From contig CAYMLO010000008.1 of the NCBI GenBank assembly GCA_964390905.1, positions 1 through 64,000 on the forward strand: a stretch of DNA of 64,000 nt, given 5' to 3'. Origin of the DNA: JAFGLZ01 sp964390905. GTDB lineage: Bacteria; Planctomycetota; Phycisphaerae; UBA1845; JAFGLZ01. Below are positions 1-8,224 of this stretch, in pieces (the first letter of the stretch is position 1; every line of letters starts with the position of its first letter). A program made the position numbers and the translations under genes. The notes beneath the pieces are model-generated. The model worked only from the letters and a program-made list of their open reading frames with translations. It was not told the DNA's origin and did not search any database.

Positions 1-2
1 CG

Positions 3-1115
3 CTGGTCTGCCAGACGCGGATGATCTTCACCATGGCGTCGGCCCATCGGGCGGGGCTGGGCGACGGGCGGTGCGCCGAGATCGCCGAGGCCGGGGCGCG
101 GTTCCTGGTCGATCATTTTTGGGATTCCGAGTACGGCGGATGGTTCTGGATCACCGACCGAAAGGGCTCGGTGATTGACGACAGCAAGATCATCTACGGA
201 CACGATTTCGCCGTGTACAGCCTGGCTGAGCTGGCGTTGGCGACGGGCAGCGAGCTGGGGCGTGAGTATGCGCTGCGGACCTACGACGAGCTGTGCCGCA
301 ACGTCATCGACACGCGGTACGGCGGGTACTACGAGATGCTGCTTCGCGACTGGTCGCTCAAGCCGGCCGGCGCCTACGGCGGCGATCGCAAGTCCCTCGA
401 CGTGCACATGCACATGATGGAGGCGTTGACCACGCTGTACGAGCTGACGGGCAGCGGGGTCCATCGGCGGCGGTTGCTGGAGGTGATCGACCTGCTGATC
501 ACCAAGATGCTCGAGCCGACGTACGGCACGGGCATCAGCCAGTTCTCGCTGGCGCTTGAGCCGCTGCGGGCCATCATCTTCAAGGCCGTCTGGGGCAGCG
601 ACCGTGATGCAGAAGAGGACGAGGGCCGCCCGCTGAACAACACCAACTACGGGCACAACGTCGAGTTCGGTTGGCTGCTGAACCACGCGGGGAAGATCCT
701 CGGCGAGTACGCGGGCAACTACACCGGGGTCATCCGCAAGCTGGTGGATCATTGCGTGTCGTACGGCATCGACGAGGAGTACGGCGGCATCTACGTCGAG
801 GGCCCGCACGACGGTCGGGGCGAGAACACCGAGAAGGAGTTCTGGCAGCAGGCTGAGGCCCTGGTCGGGCTGTTGGATGCGTGCGTGCTGTTCCGCGACG
901 ACGCCTACTGGCGGGCGTTCTGCAAGGTGTACGACTTCGTCTTCGACCACAACATCAACCACGACGTGGGCGAGTGGTACGCCCTGCTCAATCGCGACGG
1001 GTCGGTCCAGTGGGACTACCTGGGCCACGCGTGGAAGATCAGCTATCACACGGTGCGGTCGATGATTCAGTCGGAGTTGCGGATGGATCGGTTGCTTGAA
1101 CAGGGGGAGAAGTAG
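3..1115 (+). CDS. AGE-family sugar 2-epimerase (cellobiose 2-epimerase-like), 5' end outside window
   Basis: The gene runs in from the left edge. The frame is open from base 3 and reads LVCQTRM before the first internal Met, which fits the family's N-terminal helix, so the true start lies upstream. The family is an (alpha/alpha)6 barrel that epimerises sugars at C2 through two histidines. Candidate catalytic histidines lie in GHNVEFGWLL (about residue 220 of the visible part) and WKISYHTVRSM near the C terminus. HMHMMEALTTLYEL matches another conserved helix. About 370 residues are visible, close to the usual 390-410. Cellobiose 2-epimerase is the closest family I can suggest, but N-acylglucosamine epimerase or a related aldose-ketose isomerase is possible. 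It probably acts in the cytoplasm on imported sugars. Confidence 0.85.
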   Translation: MVCQTRMIFTMASAHRAGLGDGRCAEIAEAGARFLVDHFWDSEYGGWFWITDRKGSVIDDSKIIYGHDFAVYSLAELALATGSELGREYALRTYDELCRNVIDTRYGGYYEMLLRDWSLKPAGAYGGDRKSLDVHMHMMEALTTLYELTGSGVHRRRLLEVIDLLITKMLEPTYGTGISQFSLALEPLRAIIFKAVWGSDRDAEEDEGRPLNNTNYGHNVEFGWLLNHAGKILGEYAGNYTGVIRKLVDHCVSYGIDEEYGGIYVEGPHDGRGENTEKEFWQQAEALVGLLDACVLFRDDAYWRAFCKVYDFVFDHNINHDVGEWYALLNRDGSVQWDYLGHAWKISYHTVRSMIQSELRMDRLLEQGEK

Positions 1116-1209
1116 GGTTCGGGGTTCAGGGTTCAGGGTCTGGGACAGGACGTGTGGCGGGGAAGCGAGTCCGAGACCCCAAACCCTGACCCCTGATCCC
1201 TAATCCCTA
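1114..1209. repeat. Inverted-repeat element, copy A of a dispersed family
   Basis: Tandem GGGTTCAGG-like units on the left and their complements (CCCTGACCCCTGATCCC) on the right flank a centre containing CTGGGACAGGACGTG and GCGA. The same design, with a recognisably homologous centre, recurs at 11180-11283. It fills nearly the whole gap between the epimerase stop and pdxB. Confidence 0.75.
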
Positions 1210-1222
1210 CCACGGAGCGTCT

Positions 1223-2374
1223 ATGCGGATCGTTGCGGACGAGAACATCCCTTACGTGCAGGAGGCGTTCGGGCGGCTGGGGTCGGTTCGGACGGTCGCG
1301 GGGCGGTCGATGACGGGTGAGGACGTCGCCGACGCCGACGTGCTGCTGGTCCGATCGGTGACGCGCGTGGACGATGCGCTGTTGGGCGGGTCCGGCGTTC
1401 GATTCGTCGGGACGGCCACCATCGGCACGGACCATGTCGATACCGACGTGCTCGCCTCGCGCGAGATTGCGTTCGCCAGCGCTGCCGGGAGCAACGCCAA
1501 CAGCGTGGCCGAGTACGTCATGGCGCAACTGCTGATCCTTGGGGATCGGCTGGGGATCGACTGGGCCGGCCGGACGATCGGCGTGGTGGGCGTGGGCAAC
1601 ATCGGGCGGCTGGTGGTCCGCAACGCCGGCGCGATGGGGATGCGGGTCTTGCAGAACGATCCGCCGCGGGCGCGGGCGGAGGGCGCCGAGACGTTCGTGG
1701 ACCTCGACGCGGTCTGCGGCGAGTGCGACGTGATCACGCTCCACGTCCCGCTGATCCGCGAAGGGCCGGATCGAACGATGCACCTGTTCGACGGCGACCG
1801 GTTGGCGGGCCTGCGTCCGGGGACGATCCTGTTCAACTCCGCGCGTGGTGCGGCGGTGGACAACGGGGCGCTGCGCGACGCGCTCGGGGCGGGTCGGCAC
1901 GAGGGCGCGTGCCTGGACGTTTGGGAGCGCGAGCCCGACATCGACGTGGACCTGCTGAAGCGAGTCGCCATCGGCACGCCGCACATTGCCGGCTACAGCT
2001 TCGACGGCAAGGTGGCGGGCACGAAGATGCTGTTCGACGCCGTCTGTCGCACGTTCGCGGTCGACGAGACGTGGGATCCGGCCGAGTGCCTCCCCGCACC
2101 GACCGTCCCGCGGATTGAGATCGACGTTTCGGGCCGGAGAGATCAGGACGTGCTCCGCGAAGTCGTTCGTCGCGTCTACGACCTCGAGGCCGACGACGCC
2201 CGGCTCCGCGACATCATCGACCTGCCGGCCGAGGATCGAGGCCGACAGTTCGACGCGCTTCGCAAGGAGTACCCGGTCCGACGTGAGTTCTACAACACGC
2301 ACGTCGCGCTGGCCGGCGGCACCGAGGTGTTGCGCCAGACGCTGGCGACCTGGGGGTTCCGCGTCGAGTCCTGA
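1223..2374 (+). CDS. pdxB: Erythronate-4-phosphate dehydrogenase
   Basis: A cytoplasmic NAD-dependent D-2-hydroxyacid dehydrogenase that oxidises 4-phosphoerythronate in the DXP-dependent route to pyridoxal phosphate. The N terminus MRIVADENIPY and the segment GTATIGTDHVD are characteristic of PdxB. The Rossmann motif GVVGVGNIGRLV is near residue 130. The catalytic Arg (FNSARG), Glu (DVWEREP) and His (TPHIAGYS) regions are all present. At 383 residues it matches the family (about 380) and keeps the C-terminal PdxB dimerisation domain. Hairpin repeats lie on both sides (1114-1209 and 2376-2435), and neither neighbour belongs to B6 synthesis. The ATG at 1223 gives the expected N terminus. Confidence 0.93.
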   Translation: MRIVADENIPYVQEAFGRLGSVRTVAGRSMTGEDVADADVLLVRSVTRVDDALLGGSGVRFVGTATIGTDHVDTDVLASREIAFASAAGSNANSVAEYVMAQLLILGDRLGIDWAGRTIGVVGVGNIGRLVVRNAGAMGMRVLQNDPPRARAEGAETFVDLDAVCGECDVITLHVPLIREGPDRTMHLFDGDRLAGLRPGTILFNSARGAAVDNGALRDALGAGRHEGACLDVWEREPDIDVDLLKRVAIGTPHIAGYSFDGKVAGTKMLFDAVCRTFAVDETWDPAECLPAPTVPRIEIDVSGRRDQDVLREVVRRVYDLEADDARLRDIIDLPAEDRGRQFDALRKEYPVRREFYNTHVALAGGTEVLRQTLATWGFRVES

Positions 2375-2375
2375 G

Positions 2376-2435
2376 CGAGCCGCGGGATTCATCCCGCGCG
2401 GCAACCGGACCGCGCGGGATGAATCCCGCGGCTCG
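2376..2435. repeat. Nested perfect palindrome (REP-like hairpin) after pdxB
   Basis: Two 26-base arms (2376-2401 and 2410-2435) are perfect reverse complements around an 8-base loop. Each arm is itself palindromic (GCGGGATTCATCCCGC), so a cruciform can form. It begins two bases after the pdxB stop. It may end pdxB transcription, but there is no T tract. It may also be a dispersed repeat. Confidence 0.85.
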
Positions 2436-2546
2436 AGCGACTTCGTCGGTTGGGGTCCGTGAATCGGCCGTTGTCAGGGCATTCCGTCGCGGGTACGGTG
2501 AGACGCCCGGTGATTGGCTGCGTCGACGACGGGAGGAGGCATCACC

Positions 2547-3908
2547 ATGCAGGGCATGCTGGACCTGGCCACACTCAACCGGCTGGTCGAAGAGGGCGAC
2601 ATCGACACGGTGCTGGTCGTGTTCCCCGATCACCTCGGTCGGCTCATGGGCAAGCGGGTGACGGGTCGGTTCTTCCTCGACCATACCTACGAGCACGGCA
2701 TGCCGGCCTGCAATTACCTGCTGACGGCCGACATGGAGATGGAGCCCCTGCCCGGGTTCGACTACACGAGTTGGGAGAAGGGCTATGGTGACTTCTGCGC
2801 CGTTCCGGACATGGCCACGCTCCGCCGCGTGCCGTGGCTGGAGAAGACGGCGCTGGTGATGGGCGATCTGGTGGACGAGGAGACGCGCGAACCGGTCGAG
2901 GTCTCGCCGCGGCGGATCCTGCGCCGTCAGATCGAGCGTGCGGCGGAGGCGGGCATGCAGGTGATGGCCGGCAGCGAGCTGGAGTTCTACCTGTACGACG
3001 AGACGTATCGGTCGGCCCGTCAGAAACGCTATCGAGACCTGACGCCGGGGTCGGACTACATCATCGACTACCACATCATGGACCCGACGAAGGACGAGGC
3101 CCTGATCCGCCACATCCGCAACCAGATGGACGCGGGCGGCGTGCCGGTCGAGTTCAGCAAGGGGGAATGGGGTCGCGGTCAGCACGAGATCAACCTTCGC
3201 TACGCCGAGGCCCTGGAGATGGCGGACCGGCACGTGATCTACAAGAACGGTGCCCGGGAAATGGCGGCCCAGGCGGAGCGGGCCATCACGTTCATGGCCA
3301 AGATCGACCGCCAGGCGGCCGGATCGAGCTGCCATGTGCACGTCAGCGTCCGTGACCGCCAGAGTGGGCAGAGCTTGTTCAGCGCCGGCGACACACCCAC
3401 CGAGGCGTTCATGCACTTTCTGGGCGGGATGATCTCGGCGGCGCAGGAGCTGACGCTGTTTTATGCCCCCACGGTGAACGCCTACAAGCGTTTTCAGGCC
3501 GGTTCGTTCGCGCCGACCGGGGTCGCCTGGGGACGCGACAACCGGACGTGCGGGTTCCGCATCGTCGGGCATGGCCAGTCGTTGCGGATCGAGTGCCGGA
3601 TCCCCGGTGCGGACATCAATCCCTATCTGACGTATGCGGCAGCGATCGCGGCCGGCCTGAACGGCCTGGGCCGCAAGATCGATCCACCGCCGGAGTTCGC
3701 GGGCGACGCATACCGGGCCGACGACGTGCCGCACGTGCCGGCGACGCTCCCCGAGGCCATTGAGGCGTTCGGTCAAAGCGAGTTGGCGAGATTGGCCTTT
3801 GGCGACCCCGTCGTCGAGCACTACCTCCGTCTGGCCCGTCTGGAGCAGGAGAGCATCGACCGGGAGGTCACGGACTGGGAGCTGATGCGCTACTTCGAGC
3901 GGATCTGA
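2547..3908 (+). CDS. Glutamine-synthetase-family ligase (PuuA/GlnT-like)
   Basis: An ATP-dependent carboxylate-amine ligase of the glutamine synthetase superfamily, 453 residues. The N-terminal beta-grasp reads DHLGRLMGKRVTGRFFLDH. The catalytic fold shows the metal/glutamate-site motifs GSELEFYLYDE and GEWGRGQHEINLRYAEA, SSCHVHVSV, and the phosphate-binding stretch NAYKRFQAGSFAPTGVAWG. The ATG at 2547 is chosen because GGGAGGAGG lies just upstream; an earlier in-frame start at 2514 lacks this. The sequence is nearer the gamma-glutamylpolyamine/GlnT-like branch than housekeeping GlnA, so the amine acceptor may not be ammonia. No nitrogen-regulatory partner is adjacent, so the substrate stays open. 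Confidence 0.85.
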   Translation: MQGMLDLATLNRLVEEGDIDTVLVVFPDHLGRLMGKRVTGRFFLDHTYEHGMPACNYLLTADMEMEPLPGFDYTSWEKGYGDFCAVPDMATLRRVPWLEKTALVMGDLVDEETREPVEVSPRRILRRQIERAAEAGMQVMAGSELEFYLYDETYRSARQKRYRDLTPGSDYIIDYHIMDPTKDEALIRHIRNQMDAGGVPVEFSKGEWGRGQHEINLRYAEALEMADRHVIYKNGAREMAAQAERAITFMAKIDRQAAGSSCHVHVSVRDRQSGQSLFSAGDTPTEAFMHFLGGMISAAQELTLFYAPTVNAYKRFQAGSFAPTGVAWGRDNRTCGFRIVGHGQSLRIECRIPGADINPYLTYAAAIAAGLNGLGRKIDPPPEFAGDAYRADDVPHVPATLPEAIEAFGQSELARLAFGDPVVEHYLRLARLEQESIDREVTDWELMRYFERI

Positions 3909-4071
3909 TCCTCGGTCGGGTGATGGGGGACAAGCCTGCGACGACGAAACGATGCCCCGCCGCGGCGGATCGATGTTACAATGACAAGTGCGCATCGCGC
4001 CCGGTGTATGGGCGGGTTCGTGCGGAAGGCCGATTGGGGCCGGGGGTTCTAGCCCTCGCAGGTCACCGTTG

Positions 4072-5199
4072 ATGCCGATGGAGTTTCGGTGCGACAAGTG
4101 CGGCAAGACCTTGCTGGCGGATGAGCCGGCGGGAACCGAGGTGCGCTGTCCCACCTGCCAGGCTCCCCTGACGGTTCCCGACTCAGAGGCGCCGCCGCGG
4201 GCCGACACGCCCCCGCCCCCATCTGGCAAGCCGACGACGCCCCCAGCGTCGAGCCAGGCCGCCCCCGAACAAGACGAGGACCCAGAAGAAGGACAGCTGT
4301 CCGAGCGGACGGTCGGGGCCCTGACCGTTGCCCTGCCCTGGGGCATCTCGGTGGTGTTCCACGCGGGGGTGTTCTTGGTGCTCTTGTTTCTGTTCATGGC
4401 CCGCGCGATCGTGGAGGACACGGAGGCCGAACGGATCATCATCCCCGACGCCCGGCTGAGCGAGACCCCTCGCTCGATGATCGACCCGGACCAGGATCAG
4501 CTTGACCTGAAGAAGGACGAGGTCCGCAAGAAGACCCGGAAGTACGAGTACCGCAAACAGCAGGCCAAGAACATGCTGGCCGAGATCCCCGACAAGAAGT
4601 CGAGCGGCTTGAAGATCATCGGGATCGGGGCGGGCGGGGGCGGTCAGGCGTCGGCGTACGGGTTGAGCGCGGGCGCGGGCGACGGGCCCAAGGCTTCGTT
4701 CTACGGGTCGGGCGGGAACGCCTACAAGGTCTGCTACGTCATCGACCGGTCCGGGTCCTTGCTCGACACGTTCGACTACCTCCGCGACGAACTGAAGCGG
4801 AGCATCCGGGCTCTGGCGCCGAAACAGCAGTTCCACGTGGTCTTCTTCGCATCCGGCAGGCCCGAGGAGATGCCGCAGCGCAAACTCGTCTACGCTACGC
4901 AGAAGAACAAGGACGCGGCGTTCGAGTTCCTCGACGCGATCGTGCCCGGCGGCCGGACCGACCCTGTCCCGAGCCTCGAGCGGGCGTTCAAATGCAAACC
5001 GGAGCTGATCTACTTCATGACCGACGGCGATTTCGCGCCGGACGTCAAGATCAAGCTGAGGCGTCTCAACCACGCCAAGAAGGTCAAAATCAACACCCTA
5101 TCGTTCATCTACAAGCCCGGCGAGAAGCTGCTCCGCGAGATTGCCGAGGAGCACGGCGGACGGTACAAACACGTCAGCGAGGACGATCTGGACCAGTGA
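4072..5199 (+). CDS. Membrane-anchored von Willebrand A-domain protein with N-terminal zinc ribbon
   Basis: 375 residues from the ATG at 4072, which gives MPMEFRCDKCGK. The start at 3988 would add an unlikely leader. The order is a CxxC...CxxC zinc ribbon (about residues 6-30), a Pro/Glu-rich linker, one transmembrane helix (about 85-110, FHAGVFLVLLFLFMA), a charged coiled segment, a Gly-rich stretch, and a C-terminal vWA domain. The vWA domain keeps the MIDAS DRSGS motif and the later MTDGDF aspartate. vWA domains bind partners through a metal ion. Together with the downstream ExbB/ExbD genes this suggests a membrane complex whose vWA domain contacts cargo or a TPR partner. The stop overlaps the next start by 4 bp, so translation is probably coupled. 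Confidence 0.8.
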   Translation: MPMEFRCDKCGKTLLADEPAGTEVRCPTCQAPLTVPDSEAPPRADTPPPPSGKPTTPPASSQAAPEQDEDPEEGQLSERTVGALTVALPWGISVVFHAGVFLVLLFLFMARAIVEDTEAERIIIPDARLSETPRSMIDPDQDQLDLKKDEVRKKTRKYEYRKQQAKNMLAEIPDKKSSGLKIIGIGAGGGGQASAYGLSAGAGDGPKASFYGSGGNAYKVCYVIDRSGSLLDTFDYLRDELKRSIRALAPKQQFHVVFFASGRPEEMPQRKLVYATQKNKDAAFEFLDAIVPGGRTDPVPSLERAFKCKPELIYFMTDGDFAPDVKIKLRRLNHAKKVKINTLSFIYKPGEKLLREIAEEHGGRYKHVSEDDLDQ

Positions 5200-6359
5200 G
5201 TCAGAACCGCACAACGAGATTCCGGGCGTTGTGCCCCTGGGCGGCGATGGCGGCGATGACGTGGACGTCGTCGGTGAGTCGAACGGCGCTGGCCGATGAC
5301 GTCTGGGTCCGCGGATCGCGGCAGACGCCGACGAAGCGCGGGTCGGTCCGCATCCGCGGCGACCGGTCCGAGAAGCTGCTCTTTGTTTCGCGGGGGGGGA
5401 CGCCCCTGTCCAGGCCCATCGGGCAGGTCGTGCGGATCCACCTTGACGGCGAACCCAAGCTGGACGAGGCCGAAGCGCTGTTCCAGGAGGGCGACTGCGC
5501 CAAGGCGATCGTTCCCTATGAACTGGTGCGTGCCCGGACGAGCCACGCATGGCTGAAGCGATACGTCACGGCCAAGCTGGTGACCTGCCACGACGCGGCG
5601 GGCCACCTCGCCGACGCGATCAAGGCCTGGGTGGAGACGCTGGCGGCCTGGCCGACGCACGGATTGACGCTTCGTCCCAAGAACCTAACCGACAAGGGAC
5701 CTGAGGCCCACGAAGAGGCACTGCGCATGTTGGCCGACGCTCTGGCGGACGAGAATCTGGCCGAAGAGGCCCGCCAGGCGATCGAAGGGCTGCAGGCAGC
5801 CGTCAAGCGGGCCGGTCCGGGCTCCCCGGGCGCGGTGCCCCAACGTGCCCGCCCAGCCCAATCGGATCGCCCGGACGATCGATCCGGCGACGAAGCGGCG
5901 CCGACCGAGAGGGTCAACGTCGTCGAGGTCCTGGGAAACGCGAATCGGCTCTTCAAGGCGGGCCGATACGACGAGGCGGTCCAAGAGATCAACCGTGCTA
6001 TGCCGGCCATGGCGGGCAAGCGGCTCAAGACGTCCATGCCTCAGTTCCTGGTGCTCAAGGCCCGGTATCTGCTGGCCAAGGGCGACGCGCTGGCGGACGC
6101 GAACAAGAAGGATGAGGCGAAGCGAGCGTATGTATATGCCGGCCTAGCGGCGATGCACGTGGTCACGTTCTTTCCCGAGAGCCAGCCGCTTGTCGAAGCC
6201 CTGTACTTAACGGCCCGTTGCCACGAGAGGATCGGGCTGAGAGACCAGGCGGCGGCCCTTTATGCCGAATGCAGGGAGTATGCGATCGGACGGGGCCGAT
6301 CCGAGTGGAAGGCAAAGTCGGCCGAGGCCCTCGAGCGGCTCGACGTCAAGCCGAAGTAG
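5196..6359 (+). CDS. Secreted TPR-like protein of the vWA/Exb operon
   Basis: A GTG start at 5196 overlaps the upstream TGA (GTGA). It is the only start giving a clean signal peptide: a basic N terminus, a hydrophobic Ala/Met/Trp stretch and an ALA-DD cleavage site near residue 34. The mature protein (about 350 residues) has helical TPR-type pairs (EAEALFQEGDCAKAI, NANRLFKAGRYDEAV, AAALYAECREYA) split by a Pro/Arg-rich linker around residues 205-235. No enzymatic motif is seen. It is probably a periplasmic scaffold working with the neighbouring vWA and Exb proteins. The last coding bases are duplicated in tandem just after the stop (6316-6408). Confidence 0.7.
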   Translation: MSQNRTTRFRALCPWAAMAAMTWTSSVSRTALADDVWVRGSRQTPTKRGSVRIRGDRSEKLLFVSRGGTPLSRPIGQVVRIHLDGEPKLDEAEALFQEGDCAKAIVPYELVRARTSHAWLKRYVTAKLVTCHDAAGHLADAIKAWVETLAAWPTHGLTLRPKNLTDKGPEAHEEALRMLADALADENLAEEARQAIEGLQAAVKRAGPGSPGAVPQRARPAQSDRPDDRSGDEAAPTERVNVVEVLGNANRLFKAGRYDEAVQEINRAMPAMAGKRLKTSMPQFLVLKARYLLAKGDALADANKKDEAKRAYVYAGLAAMHVVTFFPESQPLVEALYLTARCHERIGLRDQAAALYAECREYAIGRGRSEWKAKSAEALERLDVKPK

Positions 6360-6408
6360 ATCGAGTCGGCCGAGGCCCTCGAGCGGCTCGACGTCAAGCC
6401 GAAGTAGA
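6316..6408. repeat. 48-bp tandem duplication of the 3' end of the upstream gene
   Basis: Forty-five bases including the stop codon (6316-6360) recur unchanged at 6364-6408, with a period of 48. A third, decayed start of a unit follows (CCGAGCCGGCC). The second copy is non-coding spacer before exbB. Confidence 0.9.
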
Positions 6409-6452
6409 CCGAGCCGGCCTCGACGAGGTCGGAACCGAGACAGGGAGGCACC

Positions 6453-7193
6453 ATGCTCACACGACCCTTGGAGCGATTCGCCCTGGTGGCGGTCTTCTGT
6501 GCGTGTCTGGTCGGGACGGTCTTCGCCCAGCAGCCGGGCGCGCCCGCGGCAGGGGACATGGACGTCTTCGACGTGTTCGTCAAGAAGTCCGGGCCGATCA
6601 CGTGGTTCATTCAGATTCCCCTGTCCGTGGCCACGCTGGCCCTGATCATCCACTACGCGATCCAGATCCGGCGGAAGAACCTCCTGCCGGACCAGACGCG
6701 TGAGCAGATCACCCAGTTCTTCCAGGGCAAGCAGTACCGCGAGGCGATGGAGTTCGCAGCCAGTGACGTCTCGATGCTCGGGCGGTTGGTTCACTCCGGG
6801 CTGCACGAGGCCAGTCACGGCTACGCCGCCATGCAGCGGGCCATCAGCGACGCGGCGTCCGAGCAAACCATCAAGATCATGCGCCGGATGGAGCTGCTGA
6901 ACATCATCGGGAATCTGTCCCCGATGATCGGCCTGTTCGGGACGGTGACGGGCATGATCATGGCGTTCTGGGCGTTGGTGGACATTGTCCAGCGGGGCGG
7001 GGTGACCGATGCGGCGCAGCTGGCGGCGGGGATCATGTACGCTCTGGGCACGACGTTCTGGGGGTTGCTGGTGGCGATTCCGGCGCTGGCGGGGTTCTCG
7101 TGGTTCCGCGGCCGGGTCGACAGCCTGGCCGATGAGACCGCTTCGGTCGCCGAGGAGCTGATCGAGGTATTCAGACCCGCGGCCAAGAGGTAG
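6453..7193 (+). CDS. ExbB/TolQ/MotA-family proton channel subunit
   Basis: An inner-membrane stator subunit, 246 residues. The start has a good ribosome-binding site (GGGAGG). A possible N-terminal signal segment precedes TM1 (about 48-68, TWFIQIPLSVATLALII), a cytoplasmic loop, and TM2/TM3. The hallmark MELLNIIGNLSPMIGLFGTVTGMIMAFWAL lies around residues 150-180, followed by GTTFWGLLVAIPALAGF. Family members couple proton flux to movement of ExbD/TolR and an outer partner. Two exbD-like genes follow directly. No tonB or tolA is seen, so the energised partner is probably one of the operon's TPR or vWA proteins rather than a TonB receptor. Confidence 0.9.
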   Translation: MLTRPLERFALVAVFCACLVGTVFAQQPGAPAAGDMDVFDVFVKKSGPITWFIQIPLSVATLALIIHYAIQIRRKNLLPDQTREQITQFFQGKQYREAMEFAASDVSMLGRLVHSGLHEASHGYAAMQRAISDAASEQTIKIMRRMELLNIIGNLSPMIGLFGTVTGMIMAFWALVDIVQRGGVTDAAQLAAGIMYALGTTFWGLLVAIPALAGFSWFRGRVDSLADETASVAEELIEVFRPAAKR

Positions 7194-7228
7194 TCCCGAT
7201 CCGCAGCAGGCAAGACGGAGCGATCGCC

Positions 7229-7696
7229 GTGGCTCGTCGGTATGAACCGAAACCGATCGACGTGAACCTCACGCCGATGATCGACGTGACGTTCCTGCTG
7301 ATCATCTTCTTCATGATCGTCTCGCAGATCACACAAAGCGAGACCGATCCCATCCACGTCCCACGGCCGACCAACAGCCAGGCGCGAGAGCTGAAGTACG
7401 CCAACAAGCTGATCATCACGCTCGTCCACGACGGTGAGGGGGGCGTAGCCCGGTACAAGGTGGGTTCGCGGTTGGCCCGGGACATGGAGGTGGTCCGCAC
7501 CATCGCCGAAGAGAGCCGCCGGAGCGCCGAGGCGTTGGGCGAGCGGCTGGACGTGATCGTCCGAGCGGACCGGGACGTGCGATACAGCTACGTTCGACCG
7601 GTACTGGAGGCCATCGCCAAGGCGGGGCTGGAGAACGTCAACCTCGCCGCCGAGGCGACAAGCCGCGCCCCAGCGGAAACGGAGGAAGGGGCCTAG
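7229..7696 (+). CDS. ExbD/TolR-family stator protein, first copy
   Basis: A GTG start at 7229 gives MARRYEPKPIDVNLTPMIDVTF. The NLTPMIDVTFLLIIFFM segment (about residues 11-30) is the family's single helix, with the conserved membrane Asp that takes part in proton transfer. The remaining ~120 residues form the periplasmic domain. Length (155) is normal for ExbD. It lies 35 bp after exbB and shares its stop base with the next exbD. Two different ExbD proteins next to one ExbB suggest a heterodimeric plug. Confidence 0.9.
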   Translation: MARRYEPKPIDVNLTPMIDVTFLLIIFFMIVSQITQSETDPIHVPRPTNSQARELKYANKLIITLVHDGEGGVARYKVGSRLARDMEVVRTIAEESRRSAEALGERLDVIVRADRDVRYSYVRPVLEAIAKAGLENVNLAAEATSRAPAETEEGA

Positions 7697-8214
7697 TGTC
7701 CGACGGCACGCGCAAACGCCCGAGCGCCGAACAGGCCCGGACAGCCGGTTTCGAGGAACCCCCGGCCCGGCGGCGATCTGCGCACGTCGAGCCCCGGCGG
7801 CTTGTGCAGCCCAACATGACGCCCATGATCGACGTCGTCTTCAACTTGTTGATCTTCTTTCTGTGCACGGGGAACTTCAATCAGCCCGAAGGGATGCTGC
7901 CCAGCCGACTGCCGAAGCATCATGGCGTCGCGACCGGCGACGAACTGCCCGCCACGCCGATCCGTATCGTTCTGAGGCAATACGGGACGGCGGACGAGGA
8001 CTATATGATTCGCATCGAACAGCGCTCCGAGCAGCCGAGCGACTTCGCCGGTCTGGCCGAGATGCTCCGTGGCCTGCGGGAGAGCACGGCCTTCAACGCC
8101 GAGAGTCAGGTCATCGTCGTCGCCGACGGGAACGTGAGGTGGGACCATTTGGTGAACGCCTTCAATGCGGCCCTGGTGGCCAGATTCAAGAACATCACCT
8201 TCGGGACGAAGTGA
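7696..8214 (+). CDS. ExbD/TolR-family stator protein, second copy
   Basis: A GTG start overlaps the previous stop by one base. 172 residues. A basic, Pro-rich cytoplasmic tail of about 38 residues, longer than in the first copy, comes before QPNMTPMIDVVFNLLIFFL, which carries the family's membrane Asp. The periplasmic domain is divergent from the first copy, so this is a paralogue rather than a recent duplicate. It may form the second half of a mixed ExbD pair. Confidence 0.88.
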   Translation: MSDGTRKRPSAEQARTAGFEEPPARRRSAHVEPRRLVQPNMTPMIDVVFNLLIFFLCTGNFNQPEGMLPSRLPKHHGVATGDELPATPIRIVLRQYGTADEDYMIRIEQRSEQPSDFAGLAEMLRGLRESTAFNAESQVIVVADGNVRWDHLVNAFNAALVARFKNITFGTK

Positions 8215-8224
8215 GGCGGTTGTC

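Noticed and set aside
1114..1209. A CRISPR array or real telomere repeats
   Set aside because: The GGGTTCAGG units are few, irregular and mirrored. There are no spacers of constant length and no cas genes in the window.
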